A DNA stretch of 47,027 bases from Snodgrassella alvi (GTDB taxonomy: Bacteria > Pseudomonadota > Gammaproteobacteria > Burkholderiales > Neisseriaceae), in contig NZ_MDVC01000088.1 of assembly GCF_002777425.1 (NCBI RefSeq), forward strand, positions 1 to 47,027, read 5' to 3'. Under the pieces are notes generated by a model, which was given only the letters and a program-made list of their open reading frames with translations, was not told the origin of the DNA and did not search any database. Below are positions 6,736 through 15,046 of this stretch, piece by piece (within the stretch, counting starts at the first letter, position 1; the number at the start of each line of letters is the position of its first letter). The translations under genes and the position numbers were made by a program.

Positions 6736-9700
6736 TCACTTCCTTTGAACTATTTTTGCATTTTCTGACAAGGTTATATCCCCCTTAACTGTTAGCTCTT
6801 TTGTATGATAAGCAGGATTAGTTTTCCATTCTAATCGCGAGGATAAGACGTCAGTTTCAATATAATCTCTGCCTTTACCTGGTTTAATCCCGTATTTATC
6901 TTCAGCTTTTATCTGACTTAATGGTTTTTTATTAGCTGGTTCTACATAAACTCGCCCATTATCTTTAGCCCTGATTACTCCGTCTTGTTTAATAGCATTT
7001 GATCCCTTGCGGTTTGTATAGTGGCGTACTCGTGTTGTACCACCACAAGTTAATCCCCACGGATCGACCCAAGTCAACCCATTAGGCGCATACTGATACA
7101 GATTAAATCCACCCAGCAGCCCAATCGGGTCTGGCTGAGTAAATCTACCTATATCCGGATCATAATACCTGAAAGTATTGTAATGTAAGCCGGTTTCCCT
7201 GTCTAAATATTGTCCCTGATATCTGAGGTTTTGTTGGATGGGGATATGTTCGATTTCATGAATCCGTTTTCCCCATAGCTGAAAGCTGCATTCCCACAGT
7301 ATTTCGCCGTTTGCATCGGTTAACTCTTCCGGGCAGCCGTTCAGGTCGGTGTGGAAGTACATTACCCTTTCTGGGTCATTACCTCGTTTATCTATCCGCG
7401 CCAGTGGTTCGTAGCTGTTCTGGTCGGTATAGATATACAGGCTAGTGGGGTGATTCGGGCCGGTTTCCTGAATCATTCTTAACCCGTCCCACAGGAAGCG
7501 GGTACGGTTGTAGGGTTTGCCTTCGCGGTCTATCTGATGCTTTTCGATACGCCGGCCTAAGGCGTCATAAACATAGCCGTAACGCTGACTGCGGCCTGTT
7601 TGTTCGATGCGTACTTCGCTTAGACGGTGTTCGGCATCGTAATGATAGTGCTGGGTAGCACCGATGGTCTGTTTGGTCTGGGTTCTGCCGTGCTCATCAT
7701 AGCTGTAGTGGTGCCCTCTGAAATGCAGGAGCTGGTTACAGCGAATCAGGTTGTGATTGCTGTAGTCTTCTCTGTATTTGCTGTCCAGCAGGTTGGCAGC
7801 GGCATCGTATTGCAGGGTTTCCCAGTATCTCTGATTACGACAGCCTTCGATTCTGCCGGTGTGATCATAGCGGTAATCGGTCTGGCCGTGTTTGCTGTGT
7901 TTTTTGCTTACCAATCGGTCGAGGTTGTCGTACTGGTAGCTGCGTTCGATGAGGATATCGGGCAGGATGGGGTTCTGATTGCGCTGTATCTGTTTGCGTT
8001 GCAGCCGGCTGTTGCGGTCGTATTTGAACTGGGTGTTCAGGCGTCCCTGGGTGCGTAATATTTCGCGGTGCAGGTTGTCGCGTTCGATGTCGCTGATGAT
8101 ATGGCCATCGATGTTTATCTGGTGCAGGTGGCCGGAACCGTAATAGAGGTTGTTGATGGTGCGCCCATCCGGCAAGGTGGTGGCGATGCGGTTGCCCAGT
8201 GGGTCGTACTGGTGGCTGAGGGTGCCCTGTGCGGTGGTTTCGCTCAGCAGGTTACCCAGTAGATCGTAGCTGAAGGTGATGAGGTCGGGCTCTGCCTCTG
8301 CGGGCAGGCCGGCTTTCTTGTAGCCAACGTTGATAAGGTTGTCGGCTTTGTCGTACTGGTAGGCGGTGGTGCCGTCGGTGGTGTATTTGCCGATGAGGCG
8401 GCCGATGGCATCGCGTTTGAAGCGGTGGGTAATTTCGGCACTGCTGCCGGCAGCAAAGTGCACGGCGCTGACGTTGTCCAGTGCATCGTAGCTGTATTTC
8501 TGTTTACGCCCGTCCAGATCGGTCTGTTCGATTAAGCGGTCGGCGGCATCATATTGAAACTGGTAGTGTTCGCCGTTTTCGTTGATAAGGGTGTTAAGGC
8601 GGCCATAGGCGTCGTAGTTAAAGCCGAGTTTGCGTCCGGCAGCATCAATGCGGGTATGCACCAGTCCGCGCGGGTCGCGCTGGTAGTGGGTGCTGTGGCC
8701 GGCAGGGTCGGTATAGGTCAGTAGCTGGCCGGCACTGTTGACACGGTAGTGTTCCTGTCTGCCGTCGGTTAAGGTAACGCCAGTAAGCTGGCCGGCAGCG
8801 TTGTACTTGTATTTGCTGCTGTTGCATTGGGCGTCGGAGATGGCACTGAGATTGTTGTACTGGTCGTAATTCAGTTCGGTGATGGTGCCGGAGCAGTCTC
8901 TATGCTGAATCAGTTGGCCGTTCTGATTCCAGCGCAGGTATTTTTTGCCACCGCGGGCATCGGTGATCTGAACTATCTGGCCATGCAGGTCGTACTGGTA
9001 GTGGGTACGCTGCTTTAGAGGATCGATAACACTGCGCAGGTTGCCGCGCTGGTCGTAGTAGTACCGCCAGGTGCTGCCATCGGGGTCGACGCTGATGGTG
9101 GGTAAAGCCCAGTGCGGCAGCCACTGGGTCTGAGTGGTACGGCCGAGGGGATCGGTTTCTGTGGTTTCGCGTCCCTGTTCGTCATAGCTGTAGCGCCATT
9201 TCCCGCCTTGGGGATTGGTGACGCTGACCAGTTGCTGGTCTTCGTTCCACTCAAATTCGGTAGTCTGGCCGAGGGGGTCGATGTAGCGGGTGATTTGGTA
9301 GACTTCGTTCCAGTAATGCTGACTTACTCGACCGAGGCTGTCATATACAGTGGTGAGACGTTGTTCGAGATCATACTGGAAACGGTAGTCTTCCAGACGT
9401 TTACCGTCGGCTTCGCTCCAGTGGCGGATAACGCGCCATGCGGTTTCTGCTGGCCCGTCGAAGTGCTGCCACTGGTAATAGCACTGCAAACCAGTGGGCA
9501 GGCGGTGGTAGTTCATGCGCCGGCCGTTGTCGTAGGCAAATTCTCTGGTGGGGCGGTTTTCAGCATCGATGACCTGTTGTAAATCGCCCTGTTCGTTGTA
9601 GTGGTACTGGCTCAGTAGCTGGCTGCTGCCATTGGCTAGTTCCCGTTTGATGTGGGTGACGCGCTGGGGATGGTGTTTATCCTGATAGTGCAGGGAGATG

Positions 9701-11061
9701 ATGGCAGCCTTGCTGTCGTCACTGATGTGGCTGATGCGGCTGTGCTGATCACGGTAGATAAACAGGTGGTTGTCGTTGCGGTCTTGCAGCAGGGTAAGGT
9801 AGAGGCGATTGGGCTGGTTGGGATCGGGTTCAAACAGGCGGTAGGTGCCGTCGTCATCTTCGATCACCCAGCGATTCTGTTCGCCACGGCGGATGCTGAT
9901 ATTTTCACTGACGATGCGGATACCTTCACCCGGCTGCAAGGCTTCGATTTCGATGCGCCGTCCCTGTTCGTTGATGTAGAAGGCGGTGCAGGAGCCGTCT
10001 GACTGCGGATTGATTTCCATTTCTACTTCATAAGGGACGCTCCAGCCGGCACCAAACATGTTGTGGGTGCGGGTATCGATGCTGCTGTAAAAACGCTGCC
10101 ATTCGATGGGGAAATGGGCGGGTATGGTGAAGTCGAGCTCTTCGGTGCCGGTAAGGAGTTTGGCACCGGTGGGCAGGTGAACGGGGTTACCGCGGGTTAC
10201 GGCTTTGGTCGCGCTGGCGATGACATAGCTGGTGGCGCCATTAATGGCGAGGTTGACCAGCAGACAGCCAATTTGGACACATCTTTTATTAGGGCGCTTA
10301 AGGGAGGCTAATATGCCAACGCCTAAGGATATGGGGTGTTTGCCACTGCGGATCGGGCGCACGACGATGGGTTCACCACCGATGCGTACGTTGTTGGAAA
10401 CTCTGACGCCACCCTCGCAGTTGTCAGTAACTTTGGCTTCGCAGGTGCTGCGGTCGTTGCTGCGTACGGCAGGCTGGCTGTTGATGTAGACTTTGCTGGA
10501 ACCTTCGGCCATGTATTCATATGTACCGGGTAGATGTGGATGCTTGGCACAGGTGATTTTGTCGTTATCTTTGGGTACTGCCCGTGGATCAGCTGTAGCT
10601 ACGGTAGGTCTGAAAATTTCTTTGGCCATTTCCCACAAACCACTGAGTATGCCTGCGGCTATGTCGAGGAATTCTGTGGGCTGTTGTGGTTGTTCGCCGT
10701 CATCGGTCAGTTCGATGCTTGGGTCTATTGTGCCCGCGGCGCGAGCTGCCGGTTTGCTGTTGATACGGGTATTGGGTGAGCCGGTGGTGATTTTGCCATC
10801 TTCGTTGAGAGGAAAGATGCTACTGACCCAGTCGGCGAGATTAGATACGACATTATCGCCGCCGGTCATGGCCATGACGATGCCTACGACAAGGCTTAAT
10901 GCCAGTCCGCCGGTGGTTATGGTGCCAAAAACGAGGAAGCCTGCGGCCGCGGTAATGGCGGCGTAGGTGGCGATTTCTACGGCGGCGCCAACGATGTCTG
11001 CAAGCATGGAGGTGTGTAAAAGGATGTCTCCCTCGCGGGCAGCCCAGTAGGCTTCTCCCAT
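6736..11061 (-). CDS. Full-length prePAAR/PAAR-Rhs type VI effector with HYD1 ADP-ribosyltransferase tip
   Basis: A 1441-residue antibacterial Rhs effector. Residues 7-16 read AAREGDILLH, which fits the prePAAR motif AARxxDxxxH. Hydrophobic segments follow at about 20-66, PAAR-like segments at about 85-115 and 163-250, and another hydrophobic stretch near 265-285. Residues from about 290 (GNPVHLPTGAK) are DUF6531-like, followed by the long YD-repeat shell. The core ends at DPIGLLGGFNLYQYAPNG and WVDPWGL, the usual self-cleavage junction. The tip of about 104 residues begins TCGGTTRVRHYTNRKGS and has the HYD1 H-Y-T and VYVEP features, suggesting ADP-ribosylation of a target. The ATG has AAAGGAGA about 8 nt upstream. 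Loading onto VgrG and export by a type VI system are known for such proteins; no T6SS or Eag chaperone gene is in the window. Confidence 0.9.
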   Translation of the reverse strand: MGEAYWAAREGDILLHTSMLADIVGAAVEIATYAAITAAAGFLVFGTITTGGLALSLVVGIVMAMTGGDNVVSNLADWVSSIFPLNEDGKITTGSPNTRINSKPAARAAGTIDPSIELTDDGEQPQQPTEFLDIAAGILSGLWEMAKEIFRPTVATADPRAVPKDNDKITCAKHPHLPGTYEYMAEGSSKVYINSQPAVRSNDRSTCEAKVTDNCEGGVRVSNNVRIGGEPIVVRPIRSGKHPISLGVGILASLKRPNKRCVQIGCLLVNLAINGATSYVIASATKAVTRGNPVHLPTGAKLLTGTEELDFTIPAHFPIEWQRFYSSIDTRTHNMFGAGWSVPYEVEMEINPQSDGSCTAFYINEQGRRIEIEALQPGEGIRIVSENISIRRGEQNRWVIEDDDGTYRLFEPDPNQPNRLYLTLLQDRNDNHLFIYRDQHSRISHISDDSKAAIISLHYQDKHHPQRVTHIKRELANGSSQLLSQYHYNEQGDLQQVIDAENRPTREFAYDNGRRMNYHRLPTGLQCYYQWQHFDGPAETAWRVIRHWSEADGKRLEDYRFQYDLEQRLTTVYDSLGRVSQHYWNEVYQITRYIDPLGQTTEFEWNEDQQLVSVTNPQGGKWRYSYDEQGRETTETDPLGRTTQTQWLPHWALPTISVDPDGSTWRYYYDQRGNLRSVIDPLKQRTHYQYDLHGQIVQITDARGGKKYLRWNQNGQLIQHRDCSGTITELNYDQYNNLSAISDAQCNSSKYKYNAAGQLTGVTLTDGRQEHYRVNSAGQLLTYTDPAGHSTHYQRDPRGLVHTRIDAAGRKLGFNYDAYGRLNTLINENGEHYQFQYDAADRLIEQTDLDGRKQKYSYDALDNVSAVHFAAGSSAEITHRFKRDAIGRLIGKYTTDGTTAYQYDKADNLINVGYKKAGLPAEAEPDLITFSYDLLGNLLSETTAQGTLSHQYDPLGNRIATTLPDGRTINNLYYGSGHLHQINIDGHIISDIERDNLHREILRTQGRLNTQFKYDRNSRLQRKQIQRNQNPILPDILIERSYQYDNLDRLVSKKHSKHGQTDYRYDHTGRIEGCRNQRYWETLQYDAAANLLDSKYREDYSNHNLIRCNQLLHFRGHHYSYDEHGRTQTKQTIGATQHYHYDAEHRLSEVRIEQTGRSQRYGYVYDALGRRIEKHQIDREGKPYNRTRFLWDGLRMIQETGPNHPTSLYIYTDQNSYEPLARIDKRGNDPERVMYFHTDLNGCPEELTDANGEILWECSFQLWGKRIHEIEHIPIQQNLRYQGQYLDRETGLHYNTFRYYDPDIGRFTQPDPIGLLGGFNLYQYAPNGLTWVDPWGLTCGGTTRVRHYTNRKGSNAIKQDGVIRAKDNGRVYVEPANKKPLSQIKAEDKYGIKPGKGRDYIETDVLSSRLEWKTNPAYHTKELTVKGDITLSENAKIVQRK

Positions 11062-11250
11062 GCTTATGTCTCCTTTGGTTGATAAACACAGTTTGTTACC
11101 AGTTTATTGCTTTAGTATTTCATGGTTTGGTTTAATTTTGTTAAATTAAAATTATTAAATTAGTTTATTTGTTGATTTATATTAATTTGTATTTATTTTT
11201 AGGTAATTTTTGTGTTGTATTTTATCAACGGTGTAGATGATTGAGTGCTG
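11062..11250. other. AT-rich upstream region of rhs
   Basis: About 190 bp without a credible gene lies upstream of the full-length rhs gene and is very rich in A and T. A TTGATA-like hexamer is present around 11223-11228 (minus strand), but the matching -10 is poor, so I do not assign a promoter. H-NS-type silencing of such a tract is possible but is inference only. Confidence 0.4.
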
Positions 11251-11292
11251 GAAATAATAAAAGCAGCTTTCCGGTAAGGGGTTAGCTGCTTT
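11251..11292 (-). terminator. Second intrinsic terminator downstream of the phosphate transporter
   Basis: Arms AAAGCAGCT (11260-11268) and AGCTGCTTT (11284-11292) pair perfectly and are followed on the minus strand by a T-rich run (TTTTATTATTT). It lies about 95 bp beyond the first terminator of the phosphate transporter gene, so it either insulates rhs or ends a short unannotated transcript. Confidence 0.6.
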
Positions 11293-11384
11293 GGTGTGCT
11301 TATTGGTTAACCTGGGCAGTTAGTTCTCGTGTTTCATGGAAACGGATATCTGGCCAGCACTCTTGTTACTGCACGGCATAAAAA

Positions 11385-11409
11385 ACCGGACAGGCGTTGT
11401 CTGTCCGGT
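11385..11409 (-). terminator. Intrinsic terminator of the phosphate transporter gene
   Basis: Perfect 9-bp arms ACCGGACAG and CTGTCCGGT with a 7-nt loop lie just after the stop codon at 11418. On the minus strand the stem is followed by TTTTTT. Confidence 0.88.
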
Positions 11410-11417
11410 GTGTGATT

Positions 11418-13013
11418 TCAGAAAAACGAATTGAGTCCGAGAAAAATCAGCACAGAAAGTAGGGCAGCAGATGGCAGGGTAATTATCCAGGCCAGTGCTA
11501 TGGGTTTCATTAGCTTCCAGTTGGCATTGTGATTAACCAAACCAATACCTAATACGGCACCAACCAGAATGTGTGTACTGGATACTGGTAATCCCATTAG
11601 TGTAGCCAGCATCACAATTGCAGCTGAAGACAGCTCTGCGGTGAAACCGGATGCTGGGTGCATTTTGGCCAGATTGGTACCCACTGTCTGAATAACTTCT
11701 TTGCCGATAAACCACAAGCCGACAATCAGGGCAACACCAAAAGTTATCATTACTGGTGCTGGAATCGGGGTATTGGTATCCATGCCGATATCACCGGTAC
11801 GGATAATATCCATAATGGCTGCGAAAGGGCCTACTGCATTGGAAATATCATTGGCACCATGACTGAACGCGAAACCGGCGGCCGTAAATACCTGCATCCA
11901 GCTGAACATCAGAAAGGTGGATTTGCTCAAATCCTTACGCTTCAGTGTTTTGGCGTAAATGAATGTGGCCATCCAGATAAGTGCGCCTATCATGATGATT
12001 AACAGAAAATTGGTAACCACAGACAAGCCAAGATGCAGATTGGTTAACCCTTTAAATAACAGCATAGCGGTAATCATCATGCCGCCACAGGCTGAAATTA
12101 AAGGTACCCAGCTATGTAGTGCTTTGAAAGCATCAATACTGTTTTTACGGCTTTCGATATCAGCCAGCCCTTTATAATAATCTGATTCCAGCTCTTCTGT
12201 GCTGTAATCAGGGTCGCTATAATTTTCGGCATCTCGGGCAATTGCTGAAGAAATCCTGATTTTTTCTGTTTCGCTTAAGTGTTCAAACCAGGCTTTGTGT
12301 TTTTCTTTATATGCTTTTTTTTCCTGTTTGATTTGCTTCAGGGCAATGCTCATGCGGTCGTTATAATCGAGTACATGTTTTTTTATCTGGCTAAAGAGGA
12401 TAAATGACAAAGCTCCGCCTAAAACCGGAGAAATCACCCACGATAGGCCAATTTCACCCATTTTATTCCACTGGATTAGATCTAAAGCGCTGCTGTTACC
12501 AGTTACCAGATAGCCCAGACACAACCCGCCTCCAACCAATCCACCAATCAGGGAATGTGTGGTGGAGACCGGTAGGCCTTTTTTCGAAGCAATCAGCAGC
12601 CAGATAGCCGCAGCCAGCAATGCAGCCAGCATGACGTTAATGCATTGTGATGGTGCCAAATGCATGGCACCAAGGTCTATAATACCGTGACGAATGGTTT
12701 TGGTAACTTCACCGCCGGCAATTACTGCACCTGATACTTCAAAAACTGCGGCGATACCCAGTGCCTGTGGTATTGTAAGGGTTCCTGCACCTACGCTGGT
12801 GCCAAAGGAGTTGGCAACATCATTACCGCCGATATTGAATGCCATGAAGGCGCCAAACAGGGTAGCAATGATGAATAACAGCGGAGAGTGATGATTGGTG
12901 TAACCCAGTCCCCAATAGATAAAGTAGGCAATTGTGCCAAGTAACAGCGCTGCAAAAGTGTAATTAACCCGCATAATCAGGGGTGAGCGTACAGAGGATG
13001 TGTCTGAGGCCAT
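11418..13013 (-). CDS. PiT-family inorganic phosphate transporter
   Basis: A 531-residue inner-membrane phosphate permease. The two inverted family signatures are visible: NIGGNDVANSFGTSVGAGTLT near the N-terminus and SHGANDISNAVGPFAAI in the C-terminal half. Repeated hydrophobic segments surround a long charged central loop (about residues 215-295, rich in Lys and Glu). PiT proteins import phosphate, usually as a metal-phosphate complex driven by protons or sodium. The length and large loop resemble the longer bacterial Pit proteins; I leave the symbol blank because pitA and pitB cannot be separated here. It is monocistronic, ends at a strong terminator, and diverges from thiE across 115 bp. 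No PhoU-like partner is adjacent. Confidence 0.93.
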   Translation of the reverse strand: MASDTSSVRSPLIMRVNYTFAALLLGTIAYFIYWGLGYTNHHSPLLFIIATLFGAFMAFNIGGNDVANSFGTSVGAGTLTIPQALGIAAVFEVSGAVIAGGEVTKTIRHGIIDLGAMHLAPSQCINVMLAALLAAAIWLLIASKKGLPVSTTHSLIGGLVGGGLCLGYLVTGNSSALDLIQWNKMGEIGLSWVISPVLGGALSFILFSQIKKHVLDYNDRMSIALKQIKQEKKAYKEKHKAWFEHLSETEKIRISSAIARDAENYSDPDYSTEELESDYYKGLADIESRKNSIDAFKALHSWVPLISACGGMMITAMLLFKGLTNLHLGLSVVTNFLLIIMIGALIWMATFIYAKTLKRKDLSKSTFLMFSWMQVFTAAGFAFSHGANDISNAVGPFAAIMDIIRTGDIGMDTNTPIPAPVMITFGVALIVGLWFIGKEVIQTVGTNLAKMHPASGFTAELSSAAIVMLATLMGLPVSSTHILVGAVLGIGLVNHNANWKLMKPIALAWIITLPSAALLSVLIFLGLNSFF

Positions 13014-13128
13014 AATGTATTTATAAAGTGAAAAATTCAGAATAAATATATGCTACCGTTACAGAACGGAGGCAGTGCTGTGTGAAAAACTGTCATTATA
13101 AAGATTTTTATTTCAAAAGGAGTAAATT

Positions 13129-13755
13129 ATGTTTTCAAATTCGTTTTTACCTATAGCTGCTCCCCTGAAGTTTTATGCTGTTGTTCCCTCTGCGGATTGG
13201 GTAGCTCGAATGGTGGATGCAGGTGCCAATACTGTACAGCTACGTAATAAGACCGCGATTGGCTCTACATTGTACCGTGAAATTGAGCGTAGTGTAGCCT
13301 ATGCAAAAGATTCGCCTACGCAATTATTTATCAATGACTTCTGGTGGGAGGCTGTAGACTGTGGTGCCTATGGGGTACATCTGGGACAGGAAGACTTGGA
13401 AAGTGCTGATCTGGTTATGATTCAAAGTGCTGGTTTGCGGTTAGGTGTAAGCACACATTCTACTGATGAGTTGACAAAAGCATTAGCAGTAAAACCAAGT
13501 TATGTTGCTTGTGGCGCAGTTTTTCCCACTAAAACCAAAACTATGCCCAGCCAACCGCAGGGTTTGGACAAGCTCAGACAATACGTTGTTCAGGCTGGTA
13601 GTACGCCAACGGTTGCCATTGGCGGTATTGACTTGAGTAATGCTCGCGAAGTATTGGCTACTGGCGTAAGTTCGCTAGCAGTGGTACGGGCTGTCACTGA
13701 AGCAGCTGAACCAGAAAAAACAGTTAAGGCTTTTCAGGCGCTTTGGCAGGAATAA
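13129..13755 (+). CDS. thiE: Thiamine phosphate synthase
   Basis: This 208-residue TIM-barrel enzyme joins HMP pyrophosphate and thiazole phosphate to make thiamine monophosphate. Family motifs in order are AGANTVQLRNK, FINDFWW, YGVHLGQEDL, LGVSTHS, VACGAVFPTKTK and VAIGGIDL. The diphosphate-binding features are in the usual places. The ATG has a strong AAAGGAG ribosome-binding site 8 nt upstream. It stands apart from other thi genes and I see no TPP riboswitch in the short 5' region. It is transcribed away from the phosphate transporter. A hairpin of 9-bp arms with a long loop follows at 13766-13810 but lacks a T-run. Confidence 0.93.
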   Translation: MFSNSFLPIAAPLKFYAVVPSADWVARMVDAGANTVQLRNKTAIGSTLYREIERSVAYAKDSPTQLFINDFWWEAVDCGAYGVHLGQEDLESADLVMIQSAGLRLGVSTHSTDELTKALAVKPSYVACGAVFPTKTKTMPSQPQGLDKLRQYVVQAGSTPTVAIGGIDLSNAREVLATGVSSLAVVRAVTEAAEPEKTVKAFQALWQE

Positions 13756-13965
13756 AGACAGCCTGCCAGTAAATCCTTGGGAATCTAAGATTGTAAGCAT
13801 AATTTACTGGGACTCAAACCGCTTTAGGAATATTGATATTTACAGGTACATTATTTAGGGCAGAATGGATATAAAACCGTAATAATCGCTATAAAGCAAA
13901 ATATATCAGCTATACTGGTAGCAGGATTTTCCTGATTTCCTGATAATCTGCTGCTGCCAATTGTT

Positions 13966-14973
13966 ATGTCAAAATTATTTCTTTCCGAACCAGAAACATC
14001 GAAAACAGCTATAGGTGTTTTACTACTCAATCTGGGCACGCCCACAGCGCCTACACCTCAGGCAGTGCGCCCCTATTTACGTGAATTTTTATCTGACCAG
14101 CGCGTTGTTGAATTGCCGCGTTGTTTATGGCAGCTAATTTTGCGCGGGATTGTTCTGCCTATTCGTGGACGTAAAAGTGCCCATGCTTACAGCACTATCT
14201 GGCAGGATAGCGGCTCGCCGTTATTGACCGGTACCCAGTCTCTTACCACAGCGTTAGCCAAAATCATGCCCAAGGGCATTATTACCCGTTTTGCCATGAC
14301 TTATGGGCAGCCTAGCGTGGTTAATGTTTTGCAGGAAATGAAACAGCAGGGTGTGCAACGTTTGCTGGTATTACCGTTATATCCGCAATATGCAGGCTCC
14401 AGTAGTGGTGCTGCACTTGATCAGGTATGGCGGGTGATGCTTAAGCAGCGTGTGCAAATGGCGGTGCGCAGTATCACCAGCTTTTATGCTGACAGCAATT
14501 ATATAAAAACACTGGCCAGACATATTCAGGCATACTGGCAGCAACATGGGCGAGGGCAGTGTTTATTACTGAGTTATCATGGGATTCCACAGGCGCAGCA
14601 TCAGGCCGGAGACGAGTATGTTGAGCATTGCACCACTACAACCCGTTTGCTGGTGGCTGAGCTTGGACTGCAAGAAAGTGAATATCGACTGGCATTTCAG
14701 AGCCGTTTTGGTTACGCGCCATGGGTAGGCCCAAGTACACAGGATTTACTTATCCAGTTACCTCAGACTGGAATAAGCAGCCTCGATATAGTTTGCCCGG
14801 GCTTTGTTACCGATTGTCTGGAAACACTAGAAGAAATTAATATTCGCGGCAAAGCAGATTTTCTGGCGCATGGCGGAAAGCAATTTCAGTATATTCCATG
14901 CATGAATAGTGAACAGGAATGGGTAGAAATATTGGCACCATTGGTTAGGCAGCATTTACAGGGTTGGCTGTAA
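13966..14973 (+). CDS. hemH: Ferrochelatase
   Basis: The 335-residue last enzyme of haem synthesis, which inserts Fe(II) into protoporphyrin IX. Characteristic segments are GVLLLNLGTPTAPTPQAVRPYL near the start, LPLYPQYAGSSSGAALDQ, LLSYHGIPQ with the metal-site His, FQSRFGYAPWVGPSTQDLL, and CPGFVTDCLETLEEI with the second-site Glu residues. The length is normal for proteobacterial ferrochelatases. There is no strong ribosome-binding site before the ATG at 13966, but the family N-terminus aligns well with this start. A TATACT hexamer about 50 bp upstream may be part of its own promoter. It ends at a shared bidirectional hairpin facing trhP. Confidence 0.95.
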   Translation: MSKLFLSEPETSKTAIGVLLLNLGTPTAPTPQAVRPYLREFLSDQRVVELPRCLWQLILRGIVLPIRGRKSAHAYSTIWQDSGSPLLTGTQSLTTALAKIMPKGIITRFAMTYGQPSVVNVLQEMKQQGVQRLLVLPLYPQYAGSSSGAALDQVWRVMLKQRVQMAVRSITSFYADSNYIKTLARHIQAYWQQHGRGQCLLLSYHGIPQAQHQAGDEYVEHCTTTTRLLVAELGLQESEYRLAFQSRFGYAPWVGPSTQDLLIQLPQTGISSLDIVCPGFVTDCLETLEEINIRGKADFLAHGGKQFQYIPCMNSEQEWVEILAPLVRQHLQGWL

Positions 14974-15005
14974 TCACATATCGATATCTGTATTAGATAA
15001 TAAAT

Positions 15006-15031
15006 ACGCCATAGTATTGTATCTATGGCGT
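15006..15031. terminator. Bidirectional hairpin between hemH and trhP
   Basis: Perfect 9-bp arms ACGCCATAG and CTATGGCGT enclose an 8-nt loop between two convergent genes. T-runs are short on both sides, so efficiency may be moderate. Confidence 0.65.
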
Positions 15032-15046
15032 GTTTAAGTTAGCAGT

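Noticed and set aside
7627-10966. Long plus-strand open frames opposite the rhs gene
   Set aside because: They are antisense to strongly conserved YD-repeat codons, have biased Val/Ala-rich composition and no ribosome-binding sites or recognisable domains.
13014-13128. TPP riboswitch upstream of thiE
   Set aside because: The short 5' region lacks the conserved thi-box sequences I would expect.
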